DNA of 64,000 nucleotides from Luteimonas galliterrae (GTDB lineage: Bacteria; Pseudomonadota; Gammaproteobacteria; Xanthomonadales; Xanthomonadaceae). The notes below the pieces were generated by a model. That model saw only the letters and a list, made by a program, of their open reading frames with translations. It was not told where the DNA came from and did no database searches. A program made the translations under genes and the position numbers. Location: assembly GCF_023374055.1 (NCBI RefSeq), contig NZ_JAMBEP010000003.1, positions 1 to 64,000 of the forward strand, written 5' to 3'. This document shows positions 34,697 to 45,082 of this stretch, one piece after another. Numbering within the stretch: position 1 is the stretch's first letter; each line of letters begins with the position of its first letter.

Positions 34697-34731
34697 TCGA
34701 CCACGCCGCTCCGCACCCGATCAGGGTGCGG
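34671..34731 (+). terminator. thr attenuator: alternative RNA arms
   Basis: CCGCACCC (34711-34718) can pair with GGGTGCGG at 34724-34731 (attenuator hairpin, loop GATCA) or with an identical GGGTGCGG at 34671-34678 inside the leader gene (anti-attenuator). These correspond to arms 3:4 and 2:3 of classical attenuation. No T-run follows the hairpin, so termination may be weak or need a factor. Confidence 0.72.
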
Positions 34732-34781
34732 GCTGGCAGCCTTCCCCGAGTCGCGATGCGGAGCCCAACCGGAGCTCCACC

Positions 34782-37280
34782 ATGTCTGCGCCTTCTTCCG
34801 ACGAACCCTCGCCCCACTGCCACGTCCACAAATTCGGCGGCAGCAGCCTGGCCGATGCCGCGCACATGCGCGCGATCGGCGGCCTGCTCGCCGACGGCGC
34901 CGGCACGCGCCTGGTGGTGGTTTCGGCGATGCACGGCACTACCAATGCTTTGGTGGCGCTGACCGAGACCGCGCGGCAAGGGCGCGATTGGGCGCCCGAG
35001 TGGGAAAACCTGCGGCAACGGCACCTGCAAGCCGCTGCTGAACTCGGTGGAGGTCTACAGACCACTCTCACTGAAGCCTTCGATGCCTTAGGCCGCGATC
35101 TCGCCGCGTTGGCCAAGAACGAAGCGGATGCCGAACGTATCAGCGCACGCGTGCACGGCCTCGGCGAAATCTGGTCGTCGCACCTGGTGCACGCCGCGCT
35201 CGGCGGCGATGCCGGCGGCTGGCAACGCCTCGACGCCCGCGAAGTGCTGGTCGTGCACCCCGGCGAAATGGGCGTGGGCGTGGACTGGGACGAAAGCCGC
35301 CGCCGCTTCGCGAAATGGCGCGCGCGGCATCCCGGCCGCGATACGGTCGTCACCGGCTACGTCGCCAGCGACGCACAGGGCCACGCGACCACGCTCGGCC
35401 GCAACGGCAGCGATTTCTCCGCGGCCATCTTCGCCAATCTTTGCGATGCGAACGCGTTGACCATCTGGACCGATGTCGACGGCGTGCTGTCGGCCGATCC
35501 GCGGCTGGTGCCGGATGCCGTCTGCCTGCCGTCGCTGTCGTATGCCGAAGCCTGCGAATTGGCTTATTTCGGCGCCAAAGTGCTGCACCCGCAGACGCTG
35601 GCGCCGGTGCAGTCGCGCGGCATCCCGCTGCGCATCCGCAACACGCGCCGCCCGCAGGCGCCGGGCACGCTGATCGTCGCGAAATCGGACTTCGAAGGCG
35701 CGCCGGTGAAGGGCCTGAGCCTGGTGCGCGACCTGGCGGTGCTGGAACTGGCCGGCAACGGCATGGTCGGCGTGCCCGGCACCGCCGAACGCCTGTTCGC
35801 AGCGCTGCACGGTGCCGGCGTGTCGGTGACGATGATTTCGCAGGGCTCGTCGGAACATTCGATCTGCTGCATCGTCCGCGCCGACCAGGCCGAACGCGGC
35901 CGCGCCGCGATCGCCGCCGCCTTCGCCGACGCGATGGCCGACCAGCGCACGCAGGCCGTGCACGTCACCACCGACATCTGCGTGCTGGCCGCGGTCGGCG
36001 ACGGCATGGTCGGCACGCCGGGCGTCGCTGCGCGTTTGCTCGGCGGGCTGGCGCAGGCGCGCGTCAACGTGCGCGCCATCGCGCAGGGCGCGAGCGAGCG
36101 CAACATCTCGGTCGCGATCGCCAGCGCGGACGCCACGCGCGCCTTGCGTGCGGCGCACTCGGCGTTCTGGCTGTCGCCGCAGTACGTGTCGGTGGGCATC
36201 ATCGGCCCCGGCCAGGTCGGCCGCGCGCTGCTGTCGCAACTGGCCGCGACCCTGCCGCGGCTGCGTTCGCAATCGCGGCTGGATCTGCGCATCCGCGGCA
36301 TCGGCGACAGCAAGCGGATGGCCTTGTCCGAAACCGGATGGGACGCTGGTATCGCGCTCGATGCATTGCAGAGCGATGCCGCGCAAGCAACCAACCTCGA
36401 TGCCTTCGCCGCGCACATCCGCGCCGAACACCTGCCGCATGCGTTGATCGTCGACTGCAGCGCCAGCGATGCGGTCGCGGCGAAATATCCGCTGTGGTTG
36501 GCCGCCGGCATCCATGTGGTCACGCCCAACAAACACGCCGGCAGCGGCGACTGGGCGCGATATGCCGCGATCCGCAATGCGCAACGCCAGGGCGGCGGGC
36601 GCTTCCTGTACGAGGCCACCGTCGGCGCCGGCCTGCCGGTGATCCTGACGCTGCGCAGCCTGCTGGACACCGGCGACGACCTGCACGGCATCGATGGCAT
36701 GCTGTCGGGCACGCTGGCCTGGCTGTTCAACCGTTTCGACGGCAGCCAGCCGTTTTCGGCGCTGGTGCGCGAGGCGAAGGCGCTGGGTTATACCGAACCG
36801 GACCCGCGCGACGACCTTTCGGGACTCGACGTGGCGCGCAAGCTGGTGATACTGGCACGGGAGGCCGGGCGCGAGCTGTCGGTCGAGGATGTGGAAGTGG
36901 AGAGCCTGGTGCCTGCGCAATTGCGAACCGTCGGCCGCGATGAATTCCTCGCGCGCCTCGAAGAACTCGACGCGCCGATGCAGGCGCGGCTCGAAACCGC
37001 CGCCGCGCAAGGCCTCGGCCTGCGCCACATCGCCCAGTTGGGCCGCGACGGCAGCGCACGGGTAGGCGTGGTCGGCCTGCCGGCGGATCATGCCTGCCGG
37101 CATACGCGCCTGACCGACAATCTGGTGCAGTTCCGCAGCGAGCGCTATTCCGAAAACGCGCTGGTCGTGCAAGGACCCGGCGCGGGACCGCAAGTGACGG
37201 CCGCAGGCGTATTCGGCGACATGCTGGCGATCGCGCAATCGCTCGGCGCGCAGACCGGCATCGCGGAGGCGCGCGCATGA
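34782..37280 (+). CDS. thrA: Bifunctional aspartokinase / homoserine dehydrogenase
   Basis: 832 residues. The N-terminal kinase (about 1-290) phosphorylates aspartate; it opens with [18 protein letters not shown] and has [14 protein letters not shown]. Two ACT regulatory units follow at about 310-470 ([16 protein letters not shown] and [14 protein letters not shown]), the usual site of threonine feedback. The C-terminal dehydrogenase (about 480-832) has the NAD(P) motif [16 protein letters not shown] and the catalytic segment [15 protein letters not shown]. It makes homoserine from aspartate semialdehyde; asd is not in the window. Its last codons overlap thrB by ATGA. It lies downstream of the thr leader and attenuator. 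Confidence 0.97.
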   Translation: MSAPSSDEPSPHCHVHKFGGSSLADAAHMRAIGGLLADGAGTRLVVVSAMHGTTNALVALTETARQGRDWAPEWENLRQRHLQAAAELGGGLQTTLTEAFDALGRDLAALAKNEADAERISARVHGLGEIWSSHLVHAALGGDAGGWQRLDAREVLVVHPGEMGVGVDWDESRRRFAKWRARHPGRDTVVTGYVASDAQGHATTLGRNGSDFSAAIFANLCDANALTIWTDVDGVLSADPRLVPDAVCLPSLSYAEACELAYFGAKVLHPQTLAPVQSRGIPLRIRNTRRPQAPGTLIVAKSDFEGAPVKGLSLVRDLAVLELAGNGMVGVPGTAERLFAALHGAGVSVTMISQGSSEHSICCIVRADQAERGRAAIAAAFADAMADQRTQAVHVTTDICVLAAVGDGMVGTPGVAARLLGGLAQARVNVRAIAQGASERNISVAIASADATRALRAAHSAFWLSPQYVSVGIIGPGQVGRALLSQLAATLPRLRSQSRLDLRIRGIGDSKRMALSETGWDAGIALDALQSDAAQATNLDAFAAHIRAEHLPHALIVDCSASDAVAAKYPLWLAAGIHVVTPNKHAGSGDWARYAAIRNAQRQGGGRFLYEATVGAGLPVILTLRSLLDTGDDLHGIDGMLSGTLAWLFNRFDGSQPFSALVREAKALGYTEPDPRDDLSGLDVARKLVILAREAGRELSVEDVEVESLVPAQLRTVGRDEFLARLEELDAPMQARLETAAAQGLGLRHIAQLGRDGSARVGVVGLPADHACRHTRLTDNLVQFRSERYSENALVVQGPGAGPQVTAAGVFGDMLAIAQSLGAQTGIAEARA

Positions 37281-38221
37281 GCGGCCCGCGCGCGTCGGCA
37301 AGCGCCTTCGCGCCCGCCAGCGTCGGCAATATCGGGGTCGGCTTCGATCTGCTCGGCCACACCATCGACGGGCCGTGCGATATCGCGGTCGTGCGGCGCA
37401 TCGACGAGCCGGTGGTGCGCATCGCATCGATCGGCGGCGAAGCCACCGGCGCGGGGTCGTTGCCATTGGCTGCGGAGAAGAACACGGCCGGGCAGGCATT
37501 GATTTCGCTGCGCGCGAAGTTGGGCCTGGCGCATGGTTTCGAACTGGAATTGCGCAAAGGCATCGCGCTCGGTTCCGGTCTCGGCGGTTCCGCCGCTTCA
37601 TGCGTAGCGGCCGTGGTCGCGGCGAACGCGTTGCTCGACGAACCCTTGCCGCGAGAGGCGCTGTATCCGTTCGCGCTGGACGGCGAATCGGTATCCAGCG
37701 GCAGCCGCCACGGCGACAACGTGGCGCCGATGCTGCTGGGTGGCGTGGTGATGGCGACGGAAACGCGGATGATTTCGTTGTCCGCGCCCGAATGGCTGCA
37801 CTGCGTGACCGTGCATCCCGACCAAGTACTGGAAACAAGGCGCGCGCGCGCGGTGCTGGCCGAGCCGTATCCGCTATCGCTCGTTGTCGAACAAAGTTCG
37901 CATCTGGCGCTGTTCCTCACCGGTTTGCAGCGCGGCGATGCGGCATTGATCCGCGAAGGACTGCAGGATTTGTTGGTGGAACCGCGGCGCGCGCCGCTGA
38001 TTCCCGGCTTCGTGCAGGTCAAAGCGGCGGCGCTGGGCCACGGTGCGCTGGGTGCGAGCATTTCCGGCGGCGGGCCGAGCGTGTTCGCCTGGTTCGCGTC
38101 GGAAGCGGAAGCGCAGGCTGCGGCGCCGGCGATGCGTGAGGCGTTTGCGTCTTCCGGATTCGATTCGCGGGCTTATGTTTCGCCGGTGGCGGGGCCGCGG
38201 GCGGAGGTGATCGATGCTTAG
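37277..38221 (+). CDS. thrB: Homoserine kinase
   Basis: 314 residues, GHMP kinase. It phosphorylates homoserine to O-phosphohomoserine. The GHMP signature [20 protein letters not shown] (P-loop [10 protein letters not shown] about residue 98) and the C-terminal [15 protein letters not shown] are present. [15 protein letters not shown] near the start binds substrate. It overlaps thrA by four bases, implying coupled translation. thrC comes after it but is separated by a 100-base repeat. Confidence 0.96.
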   Translation: MSGPRASASAFAPASVGNIGVGFDLLGHTIDGPCDIAVVRRIDEPVVRIASIGGEATGAGSLPLAAEKNTAGQALISLRAKLGLAHGFELELRKGIALGSGLGGSAASCVAAVVAANALLDEPLPREALYPFALDGESVSSGSRHGDNVAPMLLGGVVMATETRMISLSAPEWLHCVTVHPDQVLETRRARAVLAEPYPLSLVVEQSSHLALFLTGLQRGDAALIREGLQDLLVEPRRAPLIPGFVQVKAAALGHGALGASISGGGPSVFAWFASEAEAQAAAPAMREAFASSGFDSRAYVSPVAGPRAEVIDA

Positions 38222-38227
38222 CGCCTT

Positions 38228-38310
38228 TGTAGGAGCGGCTTTAGCCGCGAGCTCTTACTCCGGGTTTCTGCGTGTCTGGAAAAGCTCGCGGCTAAAGCCG
38301 CTCCTACAAA
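38228..38310. repeat. REPIN-like repeat, AGCGGCTTTAGCCGCGAGCT family, copy 5
   Basis: Inverted arms TTGTAGGAGCGGCTTTAGCC and inverse fill the thrB-thrC gap, inside the operon. It may attenuate or protect the polycistronic message. Confidence 0.9.
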
Positions 38311-38323
38311 AAGCGTTAGCAGC

Positions 38324-39613
38324 ATGAAGTTTCTGAGCACACGCGGCACCTGTCCGCTCGCCTCCATCGATGAAGCACTCGCCGCGGGCCTCGCGCCCGA
38401 TGGCGGACTGTACGTGCCGGAACGCTTCCCCGAATCAGTTTTTGAAGGTCCGGCCATGACTCTCGACCGCACCGCGCGCGCGCTTCTCGCCCCCTATTTC
38501 GACGATTCCTCGCTGCGCGACCAGCTAAGCGACATCTGCAAACACGCTTTTTCGTTCCCGGCGCCGCTGCGTCCGATGCATGGCGAAGGCGACTGGCTGC
38601 TCGAGCTGTTCCATGGCCCGACCGCAGCCTTCAAGGACTACGCCGCGCGTTTCCTGGCCGATGCCCTGTCAAGACTGCGTACGAAAGACGCGCCACCGAC
38701 GACGATTATCGTCGCCACTTCCGGCGACACCGGCGCGGCCGTCGCAGCAGCCTTTCATCGCCGCGCGGGCTTCAATGTCGTGATCCTCTACCCCGACGGC
38801 CGCGTCTCGCCGAGGCAGGCGCACGGCCTGGGCTGCTGGCGCGACAACGTGCGCGCGTTCCGCGTCGACGGTAGCTTCGACGACTGTCAGCGGCTCGCCA
38901 AGCAGGCCCTGTCGGACGAAACGCTGCGCCGCGAGCTGTCGCTCAGCTCCGCGAACAGCATCAGCCTGGGCCGCCTGCTGCCGCAGACCGCTTATTACGC
39001 GCATGCCGCGCTGCAATTCCACGCCGACCACGGCACCCCCCTGAATTTCATCGTGCCGACCGGCAATCTCGGCAACGCCTGCGCGGCGTTCGTGGCCAAA
39101 CGCATGGGCCTGCCGATCGGCGAGATCCGGCTGGCGACCAATGCCAACGACGTGCTGCCGCGTTTCTTCGCCGACGGCGACTATGCGCCGCAACCTACGC
39201 GGGCGACGCTGGCCAATGCCATGGACGTCGGCGCGCCGAGCAATTTCGAGCGTTTGCGCCATTGGTACGGCGACGACGGCGTCTTGCGCAGGGATTTCGT
39301 CGCCGGATCGGTGGACGACGACACCATCCGCGACACGATCCGCGCCGCGCCGCAGCGGCATGGCATCGTCCCCTGCCCGCACACCGCGACCGGACTGCAT
39401 CTGCTCGAGCGCCTGCGCGACGCCGGCGATGAGCGGCCCTGGGCCGTCGTGGCCACCGCGCACCCGGCCAAGTTCGAGAGCATCGTCGAACCGCTGGTCG
39501 GCCATGTCGTCGAACCGCCACCGGCGCTGGCCGAATGCCTGGCCCGACCGGCATCGGCCGAGCCGATGCCTGCCGACTATGCTGCACTGCGTGAGCGTCT
39601 ACTCAGTCGCTGA
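38324..39613 (+). CDS. thrC: Threonine synthase
   Basis: 429 residues. The PLP enzyme converts O-phosphohomoserine to threonine. The pyridoxal lysine lies in LFHGPTAAFKDYAARFLADA (Lys near residue 105), the phosphate-binding turn in IVATSGDTGAAVAAAF, and the late HTATGLHLLERLRDAG segment is typical. N-terminal KFLSTRG matches family starts. The protein is of the short, proteobacterial ThrC type. The ATG follows the repeat copy 5 with CGTTAGCAGC upstream and no good ribosome site. Confidence 0.96.
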   Translation: MKFLSTRGTCPLASIDEALAAGLAPDGGLYVPERFPESVFEGPAMTLDRTARALLAPYFDDSSLRDQLSDICKHAFSFPAPLRPMHGEGDWLLELFHGPTAAFKDYAARFLADALSRLRTKDAPPTTIIVATSGDTGAAVAAAFHRRAGFNVVILYPDGRVSPRQAHGLGCWRDNVRAFRVDGSFDDCQRLAKQALSDETLRRELSLSSANSISLGRLLPQTAYYAHAALQFHADHGTPLNFIVPTGNLGNACAAFVAKRMGLPIGEIRLATNANDVLPRFFADGDYAPQPTRATLANAMDVGAPSNFERLRHWYGDDGVLRRDFVAGSVDDDTIRDTIRAAPQRHGIVPCPHTATGLHLLERLRDAGDERPWAVVATAHPAKFESIVEPLVGHVVEPPPALAECLARPASAEPMPADYAALRERLLSR

Positions 39614-39643
39614 GATGCGCTTTTCCGCGCTCTGGCGGCTTCT

Positions 39644-39733
39644 TGTAGGAGCGGCTTCAGCCGCGAGCTCTTTCGATCAGTTCCGGACACAAGATCCAGG
39701 TGAGGAAGATCTCGTGGCTGAAGCCGCTCCTAC
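39644..39733. repeat. REPIN-like repeat, AGCGGCTTCAGCCGCGAGCT family, copy 6 (partly decayed)
   Basis: Left arm TTGTAGGAGCGGCTTCAGCC is intact; the right arm reads GTGGCTGAAGCCGCTCCTAC with a GAT CTCGTGG change. It separates thrC from the ilv leader. Confidence 0.85.
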
Positions 39734-39820
39734 AAAAGCATGACCAGCGACTCCTTGAGCTTTATGGTCTCTGCAGGCCGCCTGTCGGGCAGAAACCCTG
39801 AAATTTTTTCGGCGAAGCTA

Positions 39821-39849
39821 TTGACAACACCTCAATGGCCATGTTCTGC
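39821..39849 (+). promoter_or_regulatory. Candidate ilv promoter
   Basis: -35 TTGACA (39821-39826), consensus; 17-base spacer; poor -10 TTCTGC (39844-39849). A T-rich tract (AAATTTTTTC, 39801-39810) lies upstream like an UP element. The first leader ATG is 36 bases after the start of the -35 box. Confidence 0.5.
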
Positions 39850-39856
39850 TCGACCC

Positions 39857-40003
39857 ATGACGCAGCGCAACATCCGACCGCAGACCCTCAAGGCCATGTC
39901 GCAAGACGTGCCGGTCGCGTTGCTTAGCTTCACCGCCGCTGCCCTCGTACTCGTACTCGTCCTTATTACCGTCCAAACAGGCGCGGGAGTCGGGTTTGCG
40001 TAA
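39857..40003 (+). CDS. ilvL: ilv operon leader peptide
   Basis: 48 codons from ATG 39857, or 35 from an ATG at 39896. The C-terminal part is dominated by branched-chain codons: VPVALLSF, then ALVLVLVLITV. Eleven Leu/Val/Ile codons occur within one 12-15-codon run, as expected for a leader sensing charged tRNAs of Leu, Val and Ile. It ends 32 bases before a strong attenuator hairpin and 113 bases before the first structural gene. It may be translated leaderless if the promoter call is right. I cannot tell which ATG is used. Confidence 0.82.
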   Translation: MTQRNIRPQTLKAMSQDVPVALLSFTAAALVLVLVLITVQTGAGVGFA

Positions 40004-40073
40004 ATAACGCCACAAACCCAGGTCGAAAGAACCTCAACCCCGCGCCCGAAAAGGCGCGGGGTTTTTCGTTTTT
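39980..40073 (+). terminator. ilv attenuator
   Basis: Terminator CCCCGCGCC (40038-40046) - CGAAAA - GGCGCGGGG (40053-40061) followed by TTTTTCGTTTTT. GGCGCGGG also occurs at 39980-39987 inside the leader gene and can pair with the same CCCGCGCC, giving an anti-terminator. The design equals the thr attenuator but has a proper T-run. Confidence 0.88.
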
Positions 40074-40115
40074 AAGGCCCGGGTTCCTGAAATTCGCACA
40101 CAGGAACACGCGTTC

Positions 40116-41858
40116 GTGAAAAGCGATGCCATAAAACTAGGCCCCTCCCGAGCTCCGGCGCGCGCGATGCTGCGCGCCACCGGACTCGACGATACCGCGA
40201 TCGCCAAACCGCTCGTCGCAGTCGTGCATACATGGACCGACGTGTCGCCATGCAACCTGACGCTGCGCGACCTGGCCCAGCACGTGCGCGCCGGCGTGAT
40301 CGCAGGCGGCGGCACGCCGGTCGAGTTCAACACCATCGCCGTCACCGACGGCATCGCGATGGGCAGCGACGGCATGCGCGCGTCGCTGGCATCGCGCGAG
40401 ACGATCGCCGATTCGATCGAACTCGCTGTGTCCGGGCATTGCCTGGATGCCGTGGTGATGCTGGTCGGCTGCGACAAGACCATCCCCGCCGCGGCGATGG
40501 CCGCGGCGCGGCTCGACACCCCCACCGTGATTCTTTACGGCGGCACGATCATGCCAGGCCAGTGCCGCGCGAAGGACGGTAGCGACAAGGCGCTGACCGT
40601 GCAGGACGTGTTCGAAGCCGTCGGCGCGCACGCGGCCGGCCGCATCGACGACGGCGAGCTGCACGAGATCGAAAGCCACGCCTGCCCCGGCGCCGGCGCC
40701 TGCGGCGGCCAGTTCACCGCCAACACGATGGCGATGGTGCTGACCTTCCTGGGCTTGTCGCCGCTGGGCGCAAACGACATCCCGGCGATCCACGCCGACA
40801 AATCCGCCGCGGCGAAAGCCTGCGGCGAATTGGTCATGCAGCAGTTGCGCAACGGCGGACCGAGACCGCGCGAACTCCTCTCCCCCGGGGCGCTGCGCAA
40901 CGCAGCGCGCGCGGTCTCGGCCACCGCCGGTTCCACCAATGCGGCGCTGCATCTGCTGGCGATCGCGCACGAAGCCGGCGTGCCGTTCGATTTGGAGGAA
41001 TTCGAAGCAGCATCGGCGAACACGCCGGTGATCGCCGACCTGAAACCCGGCGGCCGCTACACCGCCGCGGAAATGTTCCAACACGGCGGTACGGCATTGG
41101 TGGCGCGCGAACTGCGGGCGGCCGGTTTGATCGAGGATATTCCGACGGTCACCGGCCGTTCCTTTTTCCAGGAGCTGGATGCGACGCCGGCGCCCGGCGC
41201 GCAGGACGTCGTGCGCCCGGTCAGCGATCCGATCAAGCCGCGTGGCGGCTATTCGATCCTGTACGGCGATCTCGCGCCGGAAGGCTGCATCGTCAAGCTC
41301 GCCGGCCACGGCCGCGAGCGTTTCGAAGGCCCGGCGCGCGTGTTCGATTCGGAAGAAGCCGCCTTCGCCGCCGTGCAGGACCGTGCAGTCTCTGCCGGCG
41401 ATGTCCTCGTGATCCGTTTCGAAGGCCCGGCCGGCGGCCCTGGCATGCGCGAGATGCTCGCCGTCACCGCCGCGCTGGTCGGGCAAGGCCTGGGCAACGA
41501 CGTCGCCTTGATCACCGACGGCCGTTTCAGCGGCGCTACGCACGGCTTCATGGTCGGGCACATCTCGCCGGAAGCCGCGCACGGCGGGCCGATCGCGAAA
41601 TTGCGCGACGGCGACATCGTGCGCATCGATGTCGCGACGCGCCGGTTGGATATCGACGCCGATTTGGCATCGCGCGAACCCAAGCGCATCGCGCCGCGCG
41701 TGACCACGGGCGTGCTGGCCAAGTACGCGCGCGATGTCGGATCGGCTTCGAAAGGTGCCGTTACTGCGCCAGGCCCGTTAGATGCGCCGAATAGCTCGCA
41801 ACGCGTCATCTCCATTTCTGTCATCCCGAGCGAAGAGAAGGATCTTCTTTACGTGTGA
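40116..41858 (+). CDS. ilvD: Dihydroxy-acid dehydratase
   Basis: 580 residues. Dehydrates 2,3-dihydroxy acids to the 2-oxo acids of Val and Ile synthesis. The Fe-S ligands are seen as SPCN (near residue 45), [14 protein letters not shown] (near 118) and [20 protein letters not shown] (near 192). [20 protein letters not shown] near residue 470 is the C-terminal signature. Start GTG 40116 has AGGA ten bases upstream. The last 20 or so residues ([16 protein letters not shown]) come from an inserted GTCATCCC repeat, so the ancestral stop was probably earlier. First structural gene of the ilv-leu cluster. Confidence 0.95.
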   Translation: MKSDAIKLGPSRAPARAMLRATGLDDTAIAKPLVAVVHTWTDVSPCNLTLRDLAQHVRAGVIAGGGTPVEFNTIAVTDGIAMGSDGMRASLASRETIADSIELAVSGHCLDAVVMLVGCDKTIPAAAMAAARLDTPTVILYGGTIMPGQCRAKDGSDKALTVQDVFEAVGAHAAGRIDDGELHEIESHACPGAGACGGQFTANTMAMVLTFLGLSPLGANDIPAIHADKSAAAKACGELVMQQLRNGGPRPRELLSPGALRNAARAVSATAGSTNAALHLLAIAHEAGVPFDLEEFEAASANTPVIADLKPGGRYTAAEMFQHGGTALVARELRAAGLIEDIPTVTGRSFFQELDATPAPGAQDVVRPVSDPIKPRGGYSILYGDLAPEGCIVKLAGHGRERFEGPARVFDSEEAAFAAVQDRAVSAGDVLVIRFEGPAGGPGMREMLAVTAALVGQGLGNDVALITDGRFSGATHGFMVGHISPEAAHGGPIAKLRDGDIVRIDVATRRLDIDADLASREPKRIAPRVTTGVLAKYARDVGSASKGAVTAPGPLDAPNSSQRVISISVIPSEEKDLLYV

Positions 41859-41902
41859 CATGCCAGCCCGGAGAGCAGACCCCTCACTGCTTTCGGGATG
41901 AC
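41818..41902. repeat. GTCATCCCGAGCG inverted repeat at the ilvD 3' end
   Basis: Arms TGTCATCCCGAGCGAAGAG and TGCTTTCGGGATGACA with about 45 bases between. It overlaps the end of ilvD and fills the ilvD-ilvC gap. Related to the element inside ilvE (44990). Confidence 0.82.
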
Positions 41903-41954
41903 AACTCCCATTCGACAACCCGCATACACCGATCACCCACACAAGGCCACCGCA

Positions 41955-42989
41955 ATGACCACCTCCGCAAAACCCAAGATCGCCATCGTCGGCTACGGCA
42001 GCCAGGGCCGCGCGCATGCGCTCAATCTGCGCGATTCCGGTTTCGACGTCACCGTCGGCCTACGTCCCGGCGGTCCGACCGAAATCAAAGCGAAGGCCGA
42101 CGGCTTCACGGTCAAAACACCGGCCGAAGCCGTCGCCGGTGCCGAACTCGTCGCCGTGCTCACGCCGGACATGGTCCAGCCGCAGCTTTACGGCGAGGTG
42201 ATCGAGCCGAACATCGCGCAAGGCGCCTGCCTGCTGTTCGCGCACGGCTTCAACGTGCATTACGGACAGATCTCGCCGCGCGCCGACCTGGATGTGGTGC
42301 TGGTCGCGCCGAAGGGCCCGGGCGCGCTGGTGCGCCGCGAATACGAGATCGGCCGCGGCGTGCCCAGCGTCTATGCCGTGCAGCAGGACAACAGCGGCCG
42401 CGCCGAGGAATTCGCGCTGACCTACTGCGCCGGCATCGGCGGCGCGCGCCAGAACGCGATCAAGACCACGTTCAAGGAAGAAACCGAGACCGACCTGTTC
42501 GGCGAACAGGCCGTGCTCTGCGGCGGCGCGACCAAATTGGTGCAGGCCGGCTGGGAAACGCTGGTGGAAGCCGGCTACCAGCCCGAAGTCGCCTATTACG
42601 AATGCCTGCACGAACTGAAATTGATCGTCGACCTGTTCTACGAAGGCGGCATCACCCGCATGCACGAGTTCATCAGCGAGACCGCGCAATACGGCGCGCT
42701 GACCCGCGGCCCGTACGTGGTCGATGCCGGCACCCGCGCGCAGATGAAGAGAATCCTCGCCGAGATCCAGGACGGCACCTTCGCGCGCCAGTGGATCGCC
42801 GAGTACGCCGCCGGCAACGCCAACTACAAGGCGCTGAAGCAGGCCGATCTCGACCATCCCATCGAACAGGTCGGCAAGAAGCTGCGCGCCAACATGAAAT
42901 GGCTGTCGACGGCGCCGCAGACCCCGGCGAAAGCCGCCACCCCCGCCGCCGATACGCGCAGCGAAAAACGGGAAGAGGCCGCCGCATGA
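41955..42989 (+). CDS. ilvC: Ketol-acid reductoisomerase, class I
   Basis: 344 residues from ATG 41955. It isomerises and reduces acetolactate and acetohydroxybutyrate with NAD(P)H. The Rossmann motif [18 protein letters not shown] is at the start, followed by the metal site [16 protein letters not shown] near residue 190 and [15 protein letters not shown] near 222. Length and the single knotted domain place it in class I. The Ala/Thr-rich C-terminal tail ([13 protein letters not shown]) is variable. Its stop overlaps the next start as ATGA. An upstream in-frame ATG at 41898 lies in the repeat and is unlikely. Confidence 0.95.
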   Translation: MTTSAKPKIAIVGYGSQGRAHALNLRDSGFDVTVGLRPGGPTEIKAKADGFTVKTPAEAVAGAELVAVLTPDMVQPQLYGEVIEPNIAQGACLLFAHGFNVHYGQISPRADLDVVLVAPKGPGALVRREYEIGRGVPSVYAVQQDNSGRAEEFALTYCAGIGGARQNAIKTTFKEETETDLFGEQAVLCGGATKLVQAGWETLVEAGYQPEVAYYECLHELKLIVDLFYEGGITRMHEFISETAQYGALTRGPYVVDAGTRAQMKRILAEIQDGTFARQWIAEYAAGNANYKALKQADLDHPIEQVGKKLRANMKWLSTAPQTPAKAATPAADTRSEKREEAAA

Positions 42990-44740
42990 ACGGTGCCCGC
43001 TGGCTGGTGCAGGCATTGGCCGCAGAAGGCGTGGATACGCTGTTCGGTTATCCGGGCGGCGCGATCATGCCTTTTTACGACGCGCTGCACGGCGCGGACC
43101 TGAAACACATCCTGGTCCGCCACGAGCAAGGCGCGGCGTTCGCGGCCAATGGTTATGCGCGTGCCAGCGGGCGCGTCGGCGTATGCGTGGCCACTTCCGG
43201 CCCCGGCGCTTCCAACCTGGTCACCGGCATCGCCGACGCGATGCTGGACTCGGTGCCGATGGTGATCATCACCGGTCAGGTCGCGACGCCGTTGATGGGC
43301 ACCGACGCGTTCCAGGAATTGGACGTGTTCGGCATGACGATGCCGATCGTCAAGCATAGCTTCCTGCCGCGCAGCGTCGACGACCTGCCGCGGATACTGG
43401 GCGAAGCGTTCCGCATCGCGCGTTCTGGCCGCCCGGGTCCGGTGTTGATCGACCTGCCCAAGGACGTGCAGAACGGCGATGCCTCGCATCTGCCCACGCA
43501 CCGACCGCTGCCCGTCGACGAAGTGCCGGCGCCGATGGACGCCTCGCTGCACGCCGCGCTGGCGTTGATTTCGCAGGCGCAGCGTCCGGTGATCTACGGC
43601 GGCGGAGGTTTGGCGCTGGGCGATGCCGTGCAGGCGTTCCGCACCTTCGTCGACGCCACTCAGATTCCGACGGTGCTGACTTTGAAAGGATTGGGCACGT
43701 TGCCGTCGCAGCATCCGCTTAACCTGGGCATGCTCGGCATGCACGGCAGCCGCGCCGCCAACTTGGCGGTGCAGGAATCGGATCTGCTGATCGTGGTCGG
43801 CGCGCGCTTCGACGACCGCGCCACCGGCAAGCTGACCGAGTTCGCGCCGCATGCGCGGGTCGTGCACATGGACCTGGACGCTTGCGAGATCGGCAAGCTG
43901 CGCCATGCCGATGCCGGTGTGCGCGGCGACATCCGCACCACTTTGACCCTGCTGACCCTGCCCTGCGCGGCCCATCTGCACGGCCGCAACGGCGCCGCAC
44001 GCCGCGCCTGGCGCACCGCCTGCCAGCAACGCGCCCGCGACGGCGCGGCGCGCTACGACGCGCCCGGCGAAACGGTGTACGCGCCGGCATTGCTGAAACG
44101 GCTGTCGGAAATGGCACCCGATGCCGTGGTGGCATGCGATGTCGGCCAGCATCAGATGTGGGTGGCGCAGCATTGGCGCTTCGACGATCCACGCAAGCAT
44201 CTGACCAGTGGCGCGCTCGGCGCGATGGGCTTCGGATTGCCGGCGGCGATCGGCGCGCAGTTGCAGGATCCCCGATCGCAGGTGATCTGCGTCAGCGGCG
44301 ACGGCTCTTTCCTGATGAACGTGCAGGAGCTGGCGACCGTGGCGCGCTACCGCCTGCCGGTCAAGATCGTGCTGCTCGACAACCAGGCGCTGGGCATGGT
44401 GCGGCAGTGGCAGGAACTGTTCTTCGAGCGCCGCTATTCCGAAGTCGATCTGTCCGACAACCCCGATTTCGCCGCGGTTGCGAGCGCATTCGGCATCCAG
44501 GCGTCTTACGTCGATCGCGCGGACGGCGTCGAGTCCGCGCTGCGGGCGCTGCTGGACGCGCCGGGCCCCGCGCTGCTGCATGTGGCCATCGATCAAGCCG
44601 CCAACGTCTGGCCGCTGGTGCCGCCCAACCACAACAACGCGCAGATGCTCGATGCCGACGAGCCGGCATCGTTGCCGGGAACCGAAGCGCCGCCAACCTC
44701 CCCCATCGCCGAGGAACCCCGCCATGCGTTATCAACTTGA
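42986..44740 (+). CDS. ilvG: Acetolactate synthase, catalytic subunit
   Basis: 584 residues. The ThDP/FAD enzyme makes acetolactate or acetohydroxybutyrate. N-terminal [20 protein letters not shown] and [12 protein letters not shown] are followed by the ThDP Glu in [20 protein letters not shown] (near residue 47). The FAD-binding middle has [20 protein letters not shown]; the ThDP-binding [15 protein letters not shown] starts near residue 438. The C-terminus is extended by about 30 residues rich in Pro/Ala. It starts with an ATGA overlap with ilvC and its end overlaps ilvM by 17 bases. A downstream ACT-type small subunit makes IlvG the better name than IlvB. Confidence 0.95.
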   Translation: MNGARWLVQALAAEGVDTLFGYPGGAIMPFYDALHGADLKHILVRHEQGAAFAANGYARASGRVGVCVATSGPGASNLVTGIADAMLDSVPMVIITGQVATPLMGTDAFQELDVFGMTMPIVKHSFLPRSVDDLPRILGEAFRIARSGRPGPVLIDLPKDVQNGDASHLPTHRPLPVDEVPAPMDASLHAALALISQAQRPVIYGGGGLALGDAVQAFRTFVDATQIPTVLTLKGLGTLPSQHPLNLGMLGMHGSRAANLAVQESDLLIVVGARFDDRATGKLTEFAPHARVVHMDLDACEIGKLRHADAGVRGDIRTTLTLLTLPCAAHLHGRNGAARRAWRTACQQRARDGAARYDAPGETVYAPALLKRLSEMAPDAVVACDVGQHQMWVAQHWRFDDPRKHLTSGALGAMGFGLPAAIGAQLQDPRSQVICVSGDGSFLMNVQELATVARYRLPVKIVLLDNQALGMVRQWQELFFERRYSEVDLSDNPDFAAVASAFGIQASYVDRADGVESALRALLDAPGPALLHVAIDQAANVWPLVPPNHNNAQMLDADEPASLPGTEAPPTSPIAEEPRHALST

Positions 44741-44957
44741 TCTCACTTTGCGCCAAGCCGAAGGCGCGCTGTCGCGCGTGCTCGGCACCGCCGAACGCCG
44801 CGGTTTCCGCCCGCTGTCGGTCGATGGCGAAGCGCAGCCCGACGGCGACCGCTGGTACCTGCGCATGACCGTCGAGGGCGAACGCTCGGACGAGTCGCTG
44901 CAGAACCAGTTGGCGAAGCTGTACGACTGTTTGGACGTGCAGGTGACGCCGTGTTGA
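44724..44957 (+). CDS. ilvM: Acetolactate synthase, small (ACT) subunit
   Basis: 77 residues, a single ACT domain: [20 protein letters not shown], then TAERRGFRPLSVDGE and YLRMTVEGERSDESLQNQLA, ending KLYDCLDVQVTPC. IlvM-type subunits stabilise and regulate the catalytic subunit. It overlaps the end of ilvG by 17 bases, so the two are translationally coupled. The start is ATG 44724 after GAGGAACCCCGCC. Its stop TGA sits inside GTGTTGA, which may also serve as start of the next gene. Confidence 0.92.
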   Translation: MRYQLDLTLRQAEGALSRVLGTAERRGFRPLSVDGEAQPDGDRWYLRMTVEGERSDESLQNQLAKLYDCLDVQVTPC

Positions 44958-44989
44958 CGAAAACAACATTGGACCGGCCCTCCCCAAGT

Positions 44990-45064
44990 TGTCATCCCGA
45001 ACGCAGTGAGGGACCTGTTGTCGTCGCCGACAAGCAGATCCCTCCCTACGGCCGGGATGACAGA
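44990..45064. repeat. GTCATCCCGAACGC repeat inside the ilvM-ilvE junction
   Basis: Arms TTGTCATCCCGAACGCAGTG and inverse (...CTACGGCCGGGATGACAG) enclose about 40 bases. It has no stop codon in the ilvE frame, so a longer IlvE from GTG 44951 would contain the peptide CHPERSEGP encoded by the repeat. Confidence 0.85.
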
Positions 45065-45082
45065 AAGGAAGAATCGACCCGA

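Noticed and set aside
35088..37838. 916-codon minus-strand frame over thrA/thrB
   Set aside because: Antisense shadow of two well-supported genes; no domain is recognisable.
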